Below are positions 1-9,370 of a stretch of 64,000 bases of DNA, piece after piece (the stretch's first letter is position 1; each line of letters starts with the position of its first letter). Both the position numbers and the translations under genes were made by a program. The notes below the pieces were generated by a model. It searched no databases. It saw nothing but the letters and a program-made list of their open reading frames with translations, and was not told where the DNA came from. Source of the DNA: CAZSDP01 sp964605665 (GTDB lineage: Bacteria; Planctomycetota; UBA8108; UBA1146); assembly GCA_964605665.1 (NCBI GenBank), contig CAZSDP010000015.1:1-64000 (forward strand). Reading direction: 5' to 3'.

Positions 1-1615
1 TCTGAGTTCGCCCTTGTCCCTTCGCAGCCACCACTTCATCGCTGGCGAGTTCTGCTTCTTTGACCCACTGCCATCCCACCGGCTTCTGGACATACAACTT
101 CAGAGCCTCGGAACTCCAGTTGTTGCCCCGCTTCTTTCCGAGCGGCTCAACTTCCAGACCTAAGATCCACTCCTTGTATTCCGCCTCCCAGTCATCCAGG
201 CTTTTTCCGGTGTGACGGGTCAAGATCTCCTCAAACTTCTTCGCTTCGACCTCGTAGTTGCAAGCTTCTGGTTTCTTGGAACGCTCGACGCAATGGACGA
301 ACCACTCCTCCATCAACGGACGACCCACTCCTTTGTTGTTCGCCCCCATCTTCTCGCCCCAGAGGCACCAGAAGATCAGTCCCCAAGCATGGCCATAATG
401 AAAGCCGGTAAATCGGGGGTGGATCGTGCGAAGCAATTGGCGCATGTCGCAGTACGTTCCGTTTTTCATCGCCTCCTGAAGACCGAGCAGACGATCTCGA
501 GGAATCTCGTTGATCTCGACTTTTCGGCGAGAAATCTTCGAGCCATCGCCGAAGTACACCGCCATCCCTTCGAAGAACCAAGCCGGTAGTGCCCAGAAGT
601 TGTCGAAGATGAGTCCTTGAAACTGATGTGTTCCTTCATGCGCGAGAACTTCTAGGGTGCTCCCAGTCGTACCGAAGGATCCGTGATATGCCGTCACGTC
701 TCGAGTCGCTGGACGGTAGAACCCTCCGGTTCCCGGACCATTGAAGGTCCAATCCATGAATTGCTGATGGTTCGCGTGGATAAAGACCTCGGATTTCTTA
801 CGGCTATTCCGAGGAAAGTATTTCTCGGGAAACACCTGATCATACTTCTTGTAGAGGGCTTCCATCACGTCAGCATAGAATTCGGCGAGCTCCTGGGTCG
901 AGTTGCACCAAACGATGTAGTGCGGAGTTTCGATCGGTTCGATCAGCGCCCAGGGACGGCCCTGATACTCGACCTCAAGTTCCTTGCGACCCTTGAGCTT
1001 CTCTGCTTGCTGCTCTTCCGCTTCTTGCCGATCGAGCTCCGCGATCTCCTCGGGAGTCCTCCACTCGCCACGGTAGAACTCCTTACCCTGCTTCTCCATC
1101 GCTTCGGCGAGTGGCATCCATTCGCCTTCATGCTGCACATGTCCCAACTCTTCGCGGGCTTGAGCATGATTAGGATCAAGTCCAATCGCTTCGCGGAAAG
1201 CGCGCTGCGCAAGCGAGTCTTCTTGCTCCTGCTTCGCCCACTCTCCGAGCTCAAACCAATCGTCTGCAGATTGGCAATCGGCCGCACGTTCCTCAAACAA
1301 CTCAGCGGTGCTGCGGTAGAGTTCGATGCCGAGAATCTCGCCTTTCTTGATCTCAGCAACCCCAAACTTGTGACGTAGCTTGATTGAGAAATCTCCCTTT
1401 TGAGTCAACTCTCCTTCGAGGACTCGACCTCCAGCGAGAGTCACCTTGATTTGGGAGCCGATGGAAATGTCTTTGAGATCAACGTTGTCCATCGCGGGGG
1501 TGACGGGAGCACTCCACGCCGTTGGCAAAGCGACCGAGTTGAGCAGGAGCAACGATGCCCCAAAAACTCCCCCGAGTAAGATTGCGCGCAGTTGATTCTT
1601 GAATGTGGTTCTCAT
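1..1615 (-). CDS. DUF1570-like secreted zinc metallopeptidase, 3' end cut by window edge
   Basis: I translated this frame directly from the minus strand; it stays open to the window edge, so the C-terminus is missing (538 codons present). The ATG at 1615 follows a good ribosome site (GAGGAG, 8 nt spacing). Residues 10-36 form a signal peptide or membrane anchor. Residues 45-100 look like a small beta domain, followed by a TPR-like stretch (115-165). Residues 225 onward carry the peptidase-like part, with HEGTH at about 326-330 and WFFEGMA about 20 residues later. This HExxH plus downstream Glu is a gluzincin arrangement and matches the DUF1570 style common in planctomycetes. An exported protein acting outside the cytoplasm is likely; the substrate is unknown. 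It lies downstream of, and on the same strand as, the pseudokinase gene, separated by about 380 bases, so co-transcription is uncertain. Confidence 0.8.
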   Translation of the reverse strand, partial: MRTTFKNQLRAILLGGVFGASLLLLNSVALPTAWSAPVTPAMDNVDLKDISIGSQIKVTLAGGRVLEGELTQKGDFSIKLRHKFGVAEIKKGEILGIELYRSTAELFEERAADCQSADDWFELGEWAKQEQEDSLAQRAFREAIGLDPNHAQAREELGHVQHEGEWMPLAEAMEKQGKEFYRGEWRTPEEIAELDRQEAEEQQAEKLKGRKELEVEYQGRPWALIEPIETPHYIVWCNSTQELAEFYADVMEALYKKYDQVFPEKYFPRNSRKKSEVFIHANHQQFMDWTFNGPGTGGFYRPATRDVTAYHGSFGTTGSTLEVLAHEGTHQFQGLIFDNFWALPAWFFEGMAVYFGDGSKISRRKVEINEIPRDRLLGLQEAMKNGTYCDMRQLLRTIHPRFTGFHYGHAWGLIFWCLWGEKMGANNKGVGRPLMEEWFVHCVERSKKPEACNYEVEAKKFEEILTRHTGKSLDDWEAEYKEWILGLEVEPLGKKRGNNWSSEALKLYVQKPVGWQWVKEAELASDEVVAAKGQGRTQ

Positions 1616-1997
1616 CGGTAGAGCTCCTCGTCTGGGATTTTCAGCCACCCCCGCGGATCGTTGTTTGGGGGTCGCTTCAGCGGTCGTATCGATCGGGCCC
1701 GCAGGGCTGCACTCCTCGACAGAGTGGAGGGAGTGCTCAGTCCCCCTGCCACACCCATTTCGGTCTCAGTCACCGATCTCGGCATCGAATCGGAATGCGT
1801 ACTCGACGCTCTTATCTAACTCTGATCCCGCCGGCCTTCGGCCTCCTCGGGCTCAGAATGAACGGCTCTCAGCTGTGAAGCTGGGCACCATCGATGGTCC
1901 GGAGTCTATTCACTCCCTCGTATTCACGCAACCGACTGAATCGGAAGGGTTTCTGACGGCCCGTTGGCGAGAGACTCCACTCTCTCCCCCCCGTCCC
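1616..1997. other. Intergenic spacer, no gene seen
   Basis: This 382-base spacer lies between the metallopeptidase start and the pseudokinase stop. Open frames here have no convincing start, no family resemblance and overlap in both strands. The only structure I see is a weak GGCC-rich hairpin near 1829-1845. It presumably holds the metallopeptidase promoter, which I cannot place with confidence. Confidence 0.4.
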
Positions 1998-4907
1998 CTA
2001 AAGCGCCAAATCTTCAGCAATTCGTGCAGCTGAGAAGCGATTCCACCAAGTCTGCGTCAGTTGACCGTCGATGGTGATGGCGCCGACAAAAACCTCCGAA
2101 CCATAGGTACGAAATTCGACCGTTCCGCGTTGAACCTGCTTCGTTGGCCGCGCAAACTCCTCGGCGAGCGATTTCTCGGTCCACTGGAAGCTCCACTTCG
2201 AAGGGGTGCTGTGAACAACGAGCTCGACTCCTTCCGTCGAGGCGACCTGGGGGCGGACCTGGAGAAATGAGAGCCGATCGCCCGCCGCAGCCTCCGCGGC
2301 AGCCAATGGCCCACAGATATTGGCAGGGAGAAACACGGACAGCCCATTTCGCTCGATCTTGGTCGGCAAGGGGGGCAATGGTCGATATCCAAGACCATAC
2401 AAATCGCCCCGGTGCTGATTTCGCATCCTCCGAGCAAAGAGCACGAGATTCAGATTGGGCGCCTTCGCATTGCTTGCCACCATCGTGGCCGACACTCGCA
2501 AGTCTTCCTCGAAGAGATCTGTTTGTTTTCCCGGTGCCAGCCAAACCGAGCCACGAACTCGCATCGCCTTGCCAGAGCGAACTCGTCGTCCACGACCTGG
2601 GTTCGAGGAGATCCAAGAAGACTCGGTCCCTTCCTTTGAAAAGTCGAATCTCAAAGTGAGGTTTCGATCCTGGTCCCACTCCCCACTTGCTCCGGGAAAC
2701 GCAGACAAAGGACCTGTCGCAAGCCAGTAAGCCTGACACCAAGACTCCAAAAGAGCGCGACTCGACGCCCAAAGACTCCGGTCGATCGTCTGAACGATTT
2801 CTCTTGCGGCCTGACGAGCAGCGACCACATCCCCTTTTGCCAATGCCTCCTCACCGATCGTCAACAATCGGAGGAGCGCTTCCTTCGCTTCTCGCTGACT
2901 GAGTTCGAGAAACGCCTCGTACCAGAGTGGCACAGGATCGAGTTTTGCCGCGGCTTCGATCGCCTCCGACTCTCCGAGAAAACTCCGTAATAGAAGGTTG
3001 CTTTCTTCACTCACCAATTCGCCACCGAGAGCGCGCCATTGAGCTGGAGTCAACTCAAGCCACGTAATCATCCGTTGCTCTCGCCGCCCGGAGATCTTGA
3101 TTTCGAATCGAGTCGGTTCCACCACTAGGACTCGCCCGCGAAGATCTTCTCCTCCTCGTAGTGCATAGGGATGAGCCTTACTCGATCGTTGATCAGAGGA
3201 GAGCTCTGTATGAATCGCCCGCCAAACTTCTGCAGCGCGGCGAAAATTCTGAAGCCAGTTCAATCTCCGCTCGGCAATCTCCTCGAATTCGCTTTCTCCG
3301 GGCACTTCTTGCAAAACATCGATCGCCCCTTCGAAATTCGCGGCCAGCGCCTCTCGATGCGCTGAAATGATCTCCTCATCGATCGCCTTTTCGACTGTCT
3401 CGTAACGCCCGGCCGTCGAGAGGAGCTCCTGCCGTTCTTCTTCCGCCCACGGTTGATCGTCCAAGAGTAACTCGGTGATCACACGGCCCACCTCATTGGC
3501 CGCTTTCCGATACTCCCGAAGCGCCTCTCTCTCCGCGATCATCTGCTCGAGTTCGAGCCTCCGGACCGCACCGCGACCCAGAAGGTTGCGACGAAGTTGT
3601 CCCATCGCAGATTCGATCGCAGGAATCAGGTCGGCACCGCGTCTCTCATACTCGCTTCGAAAGCGCTCCAAGGCCGCTTCGGCATCGGCGAGACGACCTT
3701 GTCCTAACTTCTGCTGAAGGGTGCCTTCTGTACTCAACCACTCTTCTTCGAGTTGCAGGATGCGAACGAGCCGGTCGCAATCGAGATCGTGAAGCGCAAG
3801 AGCCGCCGCCCGCGTTCCCGAGTGATCTTCGGCGACTTTGGCCAACACTTGCCGCTGTACTTCGGTCAAGGGCAGCGGTGGTGGTCCAGTAGAGGGTTGA
3901 TTTGCCTGGCCGGGAAATGCGAGCTCATAGGCGGTCCAGCCCGCCTCCTCGGCGAGCCTCCGCTGCACAACTTCTTCGCTCTCTTTGGCGATCCCTTCTT
4001 CGACAGACTCGGTTCCCTCTTCGGTAGATCCCGGTTCCGGTCGAATGTCGACCACCGGATCCCCCGAAGGCTCCTGACCAGGTCCGAGTACGGCGATCGT
4101 CCCGGCAACCACCGCAACGACGAGTATGAGGCCAAAGAGCAGAAATGAAGTGGTGCGAGATGCAGCGCCAGGAGCGACGGAGTCTCTTGCGGACTCGAAA
4201 GCACTGATCACCTCGTCGGCGGTCGCATCTTGACTGAGAACAGAAAGAGCGGCGGTCGCGTTCTTCCAAGCTGCGGGAAGAGGAACTCCGTGCTCTTCGG
4301 CGAGGTGCTTCCCCGTGACCTCAAAGCACCGAACCATGTCGGCCGGAGTGGCCACTCGCCCACGAAGATCCTCAGGCAGAGTCTTGAGATTTGGAATCTT
4401 GTCACCGAGAGGAATCAACCAACCCATGTCGGCGAGCGCGAAGTCCCCCGCCGGCAAACGACGCCATGCAGCAGGAGGGCTGGGAAGAAGCAAGAAACCT
4501 CGCTCGAGTGTTCGCCGCCATACATCGAGAGCGGTCTTCGCCAGCTTACACCAGCCATCTTCGCCCCCGATGACCGCAGAGGTCAGGGGAATCCCCTCCG
4601 CCTCGTCCACGACCAGATATCGGAAACCCTCGACCGTGCCTTCGTCGATGGCGCGGAGGACACCATCTCCATCGAATTGCACGACGGTTGCAATCTCGCG
4701 GGCAAAGTACTCTTGAGTCACCATCTCTGGCTTGAGTACCTTCAAAAGTACATGGCGATCCATCCGAACTTGAACCGCTCGCACCCACGCCCCAAAGCTA
4801 GGCGCAGATCCGAGCAACTCAACCGGCTGGTATCCAGGAATGGTGACCCCACCCCCAGCGGCCATCCGACCTCCGGAAGATCGGTTTTCAGATGACGGCT
4901 CGCTCAT
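1998..4907 (-). CDS. Membrane-anchored protein-kinase-like protein (pseudokinase) with long extracytoplasmic region
   Basis: The ATG at 4907 is preferred over one 22 codons upstream because AAGGAG sits 6 nt before it (969 aa). Residues 24-170 follow the N-lobe of a Ser/Thr kinase: a glycine-loop-like LLGSAPSFGAW, the lysine in HVLLKVLKPE (K56), an alphaC Glu (AREIA) and a hinge-like RYLVVDEAEG. The catalytic HRD motif is absent; the expected place reads PSPPAAWRRLPAG, and the DFG position reads ADMG. Phosphotransfer is therefore doubtful. One membrane helix (about 254-276) separates this from an acidic linker, a long helical region rich in Glu and Arg (about 330-690) and a beta-rich C-terminus (about 740-960) that may be a LamG/concanavalin-like fold. 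Topology suggests a cytoplasmic pseudokinase sensing or scaffolding with a periplasmic binding end. The role is inferred. Confidence 0.75.
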   Translation of the reverse strand: MSEPSSENRSSGGRMAAGGGVTIPGYQPVELLGSAPSFGAWVRAVQVRMDRHVLLKVLKPEMVTQEYFAREIATVVQFDGDGVLRAIDEGTVEGFRYLVVDEAEGIPLTSAVIGGEDGWCKLAKTALDVWRRTLERGFLLLPSPPAAWRRLPAGDFALADMGWLIPLGDKIPNLKTLPEDLRGRVATPADMVRCFEVTGKHLAEEHGVPLPAAWKNATAALSVLSQDATADEVISAFESARDSVAPGAASRTTSFLLFGLILVVAVVAGTIAVLGPGQEPSGDPVVDIRPEPGSTEEGTESVEEGIAKESEEVVQRRLAEEAGWTAYELAFPGQANQPSTGPPPLPLTEVQRQVLAKVAEDHSGTRAAALALHDLDCDRLVRILQLEEEWLSTEGTLQQKLGQGRLADAEAALERFRSEYERRGADLIPAIESAMGQLRRNLLGRGAVRRLELEQMIAEREALREYRKAANEVGRVITELLLDDQPWAEEERQELLSTAGRYETVEKAIDEEIISAHREALAANFEGAIDVLQEVPGESEFEEIAERRLNWLQNFRRAAEVWRAIHTELSSDQRSSKAHPYALRGGEDLRGRVLVVEPTRFEIKISGRREQRMITWLELTPAQWRALGGELVSEESNLLLRSFLGESEAIEAAAKLDPVPLWYEAFLELSQREAKEALLRLLTIGEEALAKGDVVAARQAAREIVQTIDRSLWASSRALLESWCQAYWLATGPLSAFPGASGEWDQDRNLTLRFDFSKEGTESSWISSNPGRGRRVRSGKAMRVRGSVWLAPGKQTDLFEEDLRVSATMVASNAKAPNLNLVLFARRMRNQHRGDLYGLGYRPLPPLPTKIERNGLSVFLPANICGPLAAAEAAAGDRLSFLQVRPQVASTEGVELVVHSTPSKWSFQWTEKSLAEEFARPTKQVQRGTVEFRTYGSEVFVGAITIDGQLTQTWWNRFSAARIAEDLAL

Positions 4908-5153
4908 GACTCTCCTTCGACTCCCGCTGGGCTCTTCCAAGTAAGGCAGACTGAAATCGATCGCTCTGCACATTCTTAGGCAGGGACTGGTAGATCTCGT
5001 CTCCCCAAGTCGAGATCTCTGATCTGAGAGGCGAGGAAGCAGGCTACCGCTTTCCCAGCTCCCAAGGCAACCAGTGCTTTGCAGAAGCGAATTTCGGTCG
5101 ATCCCACTCAGCGGAATCTCGAGTCCCTTACATTTGATCCAAGACGGAATCGG

Positions 5154-7163
5154 CTACGAATCAGCATCGTGACTCTCTTCCTCAGGTTTGAGCTGTTCGA
5201 TGAGGTCCCTCAACTCCGCAGCTCGCTCAAATTCTAGTGCGGCCGCGGCCTCGAACATCTCTTTCTCCAGCATCTGAAGTCGTTCCAAGCGCCCATACTC
5301 CGAGGGGGTCTCCCGAACGACCTGACGCTCGATTTCTCGAGCCTTCACTTCCTCATCCACGGAAGTGCCCAAATCTCGGATCACACTCTTCGGCTCGATC
5401 CCATGTATCCGGTTGAACTCCTGTTGTGTTTTACGCCGACGGAGCGTTTCTGCGATGGCGCGCTCCATCGACCGAGTCATCGTGTCACCGTAGAGGATCA
5501 CTCGCGCCCTGACATTTCGAGCAGCGCGACCGATCGTCTGCACAAGGGAAGTCTCAGATCGAAGAAACCCCTCCTTATCAGCATCCATCACCGCCACAAG
5601 TGCAACTTCCGGTAGATCGAGTCCTTCGCGAAGCAGATTCACCCCCACGCACACATCGTACTTTCCACGCCGAAGATCCTGAAGAATCTCAACACGCTCC
5701 AACGTATCGATCTCGGAGTGGAGATAGCGCGCTCGAATCGAAGCCTCAGCGAAATACTCACTGAGATCCTCGGCCATGCGTTTCGTAAGCGTGGTCACAA
5801 GGACTCGATCTCCCTGAGCAACAGTGGAGTGAATTTGCTCGATCAAATCGGCAACTTGACCCGTCGCCCGCCGGACTTCGACCACCGGATCGAGAAGTCC
5901 AGTGGGGCGATTGATCACCTCCACCACTTCTCCACCGGTTCGCTCAAGTTCATATCGCGCCGGAGTTGCTGATATGTACAGAACTTCATTCACTTCATTC
6001 TCCCACTCTTCGAAACGCATCGGCCGGTTGTCCAATGCAGAAGGAAGCCGGAAACCGAAGTCGACGAGAGTCTGTTTGCGAGATCGGTCTCCTTCGTACA
6101 TGCCACCGATCTGCGGCAATGTGACGTGGGATTCATCGACCAGACAAAGGAATTCGTCGGGGAAATAATCGAAGAGATTCGCCGGTCGTTCACCAGGCTC
6201 TTGTCCTGAAAAGTGACGTGAGTAATTCTCAATGCCTGGGCAGTAACCGACCTCCCGCAGTAACTCCATGTCATACCTCGTGCGCGAAGAAAGGCGGTGG
6301 GCCTCCAGCTCCTTGTTGGCAGACTTGAGGTCTTCGAGCCGCTCTGCCAATTCAGTCTGAATTCCGTGAACAGCTCGGTCGACGATCTCTTCGTTCACCA
6401 CGAAGTGCTTCGCCGGATAGATCGTCACCTCAGAAAGTCGGTAGAGCATCTCACCGCTGATCCGATGAAACGCATCGATCCGCTCGATCTCATCTCCAAA
6501 CATCTCGACGCGATAGCCGATTTCTTCGTAAGCAGGATGAATCTCGATCACGTCTCCGCGGGCCCGGAATGAACCGCGATCTGGGTCGATGTCATCGCGG
6601 ACGTATTGAATCTCGACCAATTTTCTCAAAAGCTCGTCTCGATCGGTCTCTTTGCCCACTTCAATCGGCACTGTTTTCTTTCGATACTCCTCCGGTGAAC
6701 CGAGACCGTAGATGCATGAGACACTCGCGACGATCACCACATCTGGACGGGTCATCAACGCAGACGTTGCACTCAATCGCAAACGGTCGATGTCGGAGTT
6801 GATCGAAGCGTCCTTCTCAATGTATATGTCGCGCTGAGGGATATAGGCTTCCGGCTGGTAATAGTCGTAGTAACTAACGAAGTACTCCACCGAGTTCTCC
6901 GGTAAGAACCGTTTCAATTCACTATAGAGCTGGGCAGCGAGTGTCTTGTTGTGGCTGATCAAGATCGCCGGCTTTCCTCGCCGAGCGATGACGTGGGCCA
7001 TCATGTAGGTCTTTCCTGACCCGGTCACTCCGAGGAGAACCTGCTCATTGCTCCCGCCGGCATAACCTTGGCAAATCTCCTCGATCGCACCGGGCTGGTC
7101 TCCCGCCGGCCGATAGTCGGAAACCACCACAAATGGTGAATCTGGATACTCAAAGCGGTGCAT
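5154..7163 (-). CDS. uvrB: Excinuclease ABC subunit B (UvrB)
   Basis: UvrB is the DNA-damage-verification helicase of nucleotide excision repair, loaded by UvrA and recruiting UvrC. The frame is open far upstream, but the conserved N-terminus MHRFEYPDSPFVVVSDYRPA starts at 7163 behind GAGGAAAT, giving 669 aa, the usual length of the family. Visible motifs are Walker A GVTGSGKT near the N-terminus, the beta-hairpin region YYDYYQPEAYIPQRDIYIEK, the DESHV helicase motif II, the conserved QTIGRAARN near the helicase C-domain, and a C-terminal UVR motif (EAAAALEFERAAELRDLIEQL) that binds UvrC. It is downstream of the HhH and DUF192 genes on the same strand, 71 bases after the HhH gene. No uvrA or uvrC is visible in the window. 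Identification is secure. Confidence 0.98.
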   Translation of the reverse strand: MHRFEYPDSPFVVVSDYRPAGDQPGAIEEICQGYAGGSNEQVLLGVTGSGKTYMMAHVIARRGKPAILISHNKTLAAQLYSELKRFLPENSVEYFVSYYDYYQPEAYIPQRDIYIEKDASINSDIDRLRLSATSALMTRPDVVIVASVSCIYGLGSPEEYRKKTVPIEVGKETDRDELLRKLVEIQYVRDDIDPDRGSFRARGDVIEIHPAYEEIGYRVEMFGDEIERIDAFHRISGEMLYRLSEVTIYPAKHFVVNEEIVDRAVHGIQTELAERLEDLKSANKELEAHRLSSRTRYDMELLREVGYCPGIENYSRHFSGQEPGERPANLFDYFPDEFLCLVDESHVTLPQIGGMYEGDRSRKQTLVDFGFRLPSALDNRPMRFEEWENEVNEVLYISATPARYELERTGGEVVEVINRPTGLLDPVVEVRRATGQVADLIEQIHSTVAQGDRVLVTTLTKRMAEDLSEYFAEASIRARYLHSEIDTLERVEILQDLRRGKYDVCVGVNLLREGLDLPEVALVAVMDADKEGFLRSETSLVQTIGRAARNVRARVILYGDTMTRSMERAIAETLRRRKTQQEFNRIHGIEPKSVIRDLGTSVDEEVKAREIERQVVRETPSEYGRLERLQMLEKEMFEAAAALEFERAAELRDLIEQLKPEEESHDADS

Positions 7164-7234
7164 CGTCGCGATTTCCTCGTGAGGTTTCTGCTGCTGCGGG
7201 CACAGGCGATCGTCCAGGCGCCTGCGATGATCAA

Positions 7235-7561
7235 CTATTGAGAGGTGGGACTGAGGGTCAGCCAATCGCGAGCCGAGTCGATGGCCCGATCGGGAATTCC
7301 CGGAAGTTCCATCACCTCTTCCAAACTTTGGAAGCCGCCCCGCTCGTGACGAGCAGACACGATTCTCTGCGCCAACTTTTCGCCGATCCCATCGATGAGG
7401 AGCAGTCGTGGCCACGGATCGACATTGAGGTCGATGGTGACGGGCTGCTGGGAAGGACTGCGATGGACTCGAATCTCCGCTCGGTCGATTCGTTTGCCCA
7501 CCACAAAAATTGCCAAAACACTCCAAACCACGACCAACCCCATCCACCGATAGGGTCGCAT
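7235..7561 (-). CDS. ComEA-like helix-hairpin-helix membrane protein
   Basis: About 108 aa from the ATG at 7561. A short Arg-rich start is followed by one membrane helix (WMGLVVVWSVLAIFVVG), a linker, then a helix-hairpin-helix domain with the signature INDL-like entry TIDLNVDPWPRLLLIDGIG and a second hairpin LPGIPDRAIDSARDW. ComEA-type HhH domains bind double-stranded DNA outside the membrane during uptake, and related small proteins occur widely without competence. The start is uncertain: the ATG lacks a clear ribosome site, and a GTG a few bases after the DUF192 stop would give a longer, Arg-rich N-terminus. It sits between the DUF192 gene and uvrB, probably in one transcript. Confidence 0.75.
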   Translation of the reverse strand: MRPYRWMGLVVVWSVLAIFVVGKRIDRAEIRVHRSPSQQPVTIDLNVDPWPRLLLIDGIGEKLAQRIVSARHERGGFQSLEEVMELPGIPDRAIDSARDWLTLSPTSQ

Positions 7562-7656
7562 CGAGTTCCGACCAGGACCAGCGAACTGGGAATCGGTGAC
7601 CGAACGGAAAGCTGGCTTTCGATCGGTTGGAGAAACGACTCGACGATGGGCCACGC

Positions 7657-8199
7657 TCAACGCGCCTGCAATCCTGAAGGCCCTTGGAACCCCTCCACGG
7701 AGCCTCCGACCTCGATATTTCTCGCCTTGAACCAACCAGCATTGGTCTCGAGCGCATACCGTACTGGCTGGGATGATCGGTAGTACTCGTAGGGCCCCGT
7801 TGCACCCGGAGCAGGATGCTTCATCGTCAAGATGTCGACGATTTTTCCGGCATCATCGATGTAAGCAATGTCGAGATCGATCTCGCAATTCTTCATGTAG
7901 AAGCTTTGCATCTGTGGTTGGGGAAATATGAACAGCATCCCCTGATCCTCTGGTAACTCAGACCGATACATCAGTCCGGTGGCGCGTCGCGTGGGATTCG
8001 CGGCGATCAAGACGGACAGCGGATGCCCATCCACCGAAACAGAATGCAGATTGACCCGAATCGGGCGTTCTGTCGTACAGCCGGAAACGCTGAAGAACGT
8101 GGTGATGAGAATGCTGACGAGGAGCAGTCCAAGAATGCGCCTGCTCAAGAAGTCGCATCGGCTGCACCTGCCCGAGACTGCTGACGGTAAACCGATCAT
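7657..8199 (-). CDS. DUF192 family lipoprotein
   Basis: 180 aa. The N-terminus has an Arg-rich start, a hydrophobic segment and a lipobox ending FSVSGC, so the mature protein is likely a lipoprotein. The remainder matches the DUF192 fold: ANPTRRATGLMYRSELPEDQ, then GMLFIFPQPQMQSFYMKNCE, the conserved MKN segment, DIAYIDDAGKIVDI, and the typical ending with an ALETNAGWF motif. DUF192 proteins are small beta-rich proteins of unknown biochemical role, often exported. Its ATG overlaps the stop of the upstream DUF2062 gene as ATGA, which points to translational coupling. Confidence 0.93.
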   Translation of the reverse strand: MIGLPSAVSGRCSRCDFLSRRILGLLLVSILITTFFSVSGCTTERPIRVNLHSVSVDGHPLSVLIAANPTRRATGLMYRSELPEDQGMLFIFPQPQMQSFYMKNCEIDLDIAYIDDAGKIVDILTMKHPAPGATGPYEYYRSSQPVRYALETNAGWFKARNIEVGGSVEGFQGPSGLQAR

Positions 8200-8996
8200 G
8201 ACAGCGTTTCCTCTCTTAATCTCTCCGGAGTTTCGTCTGAAGACTTCGCTCCGGTCTCCGTGTTCGACGACACCGTGTTCGACGACACCGTATCTGGTGA
8301 CACCGTATCTGGTGACACCGTATCTGGTGACACCGTATCAGGTGACACAGCATTGCTCTGCGTCGAAGCTTCAGCCTCATCAGCAGAAGTCTCCAGGCTC
8401 TCTGACAGCGGCACCACTCCCTGACCGTGCTGACGCACCGGCGGAGCGAGAGGATCGGTCTCCAACTGGCTCCGCAATTCTCTGAGGCGGTCTCCGGCCA
8501 GCTTCAGCTCCTTACGGCGACGATGAGCCACAACGGTTCGGTAGGTCAATGGGTACACCGGGAGAGCGAAGATCAAACCGAGAATGGAACCACCCACAAG
8601 CATCGGCAGACCGATCTCTCCCAGCAGGACCGCCGCACCTTCCTGCGCTCCCCCGAACATGCCAGCATCGATGATGCGCTGCCAGACTTGCTCGAAGTCT
8701 GCCCGAGTGATCCTCTGTGCCCCGGTCAGGATGCTACCCAACCAGTAATCAGCCCAGTAGATTGGGATCATCGTCAGCGGGTTAGAGACGAACACCATCA
8801 CACAGGCCGCAAATCGATTGGCTCGAATGATGGTGCAGATCACGGCGGCCAAGATGATCTGCACCCCCACCGTCGGGGTCATCGCAAGGAACATCCCGAT
8901 CGCAGCCCCCAAAGCGATCGCATGGGGAGTGTCATTGATCGTGGTGAGCCGGGTGATCACACGGCTATGAAGAAAGCGTCCGACCCGACCAGCCAT
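8196..8996 (-). CDS. DUF2062 family membrane protein
   Basis: 266 aa. The first 165 residues follow DUF2062: TPHAIALGAAIGMFLAMTPT, a hydrophobic segment, NRFAACVMVFVSNPLTMIPI, and a last membrane region GLPMLVGGSILGLIFALPVYP. Members are small inner-membrane proteins of unknown function. The C-terminal 90 residues are a polar cytoplasmic or periplasmic tail that contains six tandem five-residue units (VSPDT repeated, then VSSNT twice), encoded by 15-bp DNA repeats. The tail is probably disordered and length-variable. The gene ends in an ATGA overlap with the DUF192 gene. The start ATG at 8996 has only a weak GGGAA upstream. Confidence 0.88.
   Translation of the reverse strand: MAGRVGRFLHSRVITRLTTINDTPHAIALGAAIGMFLAMTPTVGVQIILAAVICTIIRANRFAACVMVFVSNPLTMIPIYWADYWLGSILTGAQRITRADFEQVWQRIIDAGMFGGAQEGAAVLLGEIGLPMLVGGSILGLIFALPVYPLTYRTVVAHRRRKELKLAGDRLRELRSQLETDPLAPPVRQHGQGVVPLSESLETSADEAEASTQSNAVSPDTVSPDTVSPDTVSPDTVSSNTVSSNTETGAKSSDETPERLREETLS
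8260..8349. repeat. Six 15-bp in-frame tandem repeats in the DUF2062 tail
   Basis: Six consecutive 15-base units: two of type GTGTTCGACGACACC, three of GTATCTGGTGACACC and one variant. They encode the VSPDT/VSSNT pentapeptides on the minus strand. Three adjacent units are identical, which indicates recent expansion by slippage. Confidence 0.95.
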
Positions 8997-9370
8997 TCAG
9001 ACAGTTCCCATCGTGAACACAAACTCCGTGGTGAGAGGAAGAAACTGCAGCTCCAGAGGTTCTCTAAACTGCTCGAACATGACCTGTTCCAAATGACGCG
9101 AAGAGCTCGAAACACCTCGAATTCCACGTCGATGGCGCACCGCTCACATCACCCTTCTCAGTTCAACCACTTCAGATCATCGCGCTGAGATCTCCCCAAG
9201 ACGACAATGAATTGATCGGTGCGGAGAGGACCGGTGCAGAGAGGATCGGTGTTTGGCCGATCTCCTCTCCACAATTTCGTTGGAGAACAGGCCGGCCTCG
9301 CCCGCTCTGGCGAGTGATTCTACTGCGGTCTTCGGTGCTCCTCCACTAGGGGGGGCACTTTCTCGAAAAG
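8997..9370. other. Intergenic spacer with short tandem repeat, no gene seen
   Basis: A 374-base spacer between nadC and the DUF2062 gene. Possible reading frames here are low-complexity (Arg/Ser/His) or overlap the nadC end, and I do not support any as a gene. At 9213-9249 a 15-base unit (ATCGGTGCGGAGAGG) is repeated about two and a half times. Confidence 0.4.

Noticed and set aside
7164..7805. N-terminal extension of UvrB
   Set aside because: UvrB family proteins begin at the MHRFEYPDSP position; the upstream residues are out-of-frame reading of the HhH and DUF192 genes.
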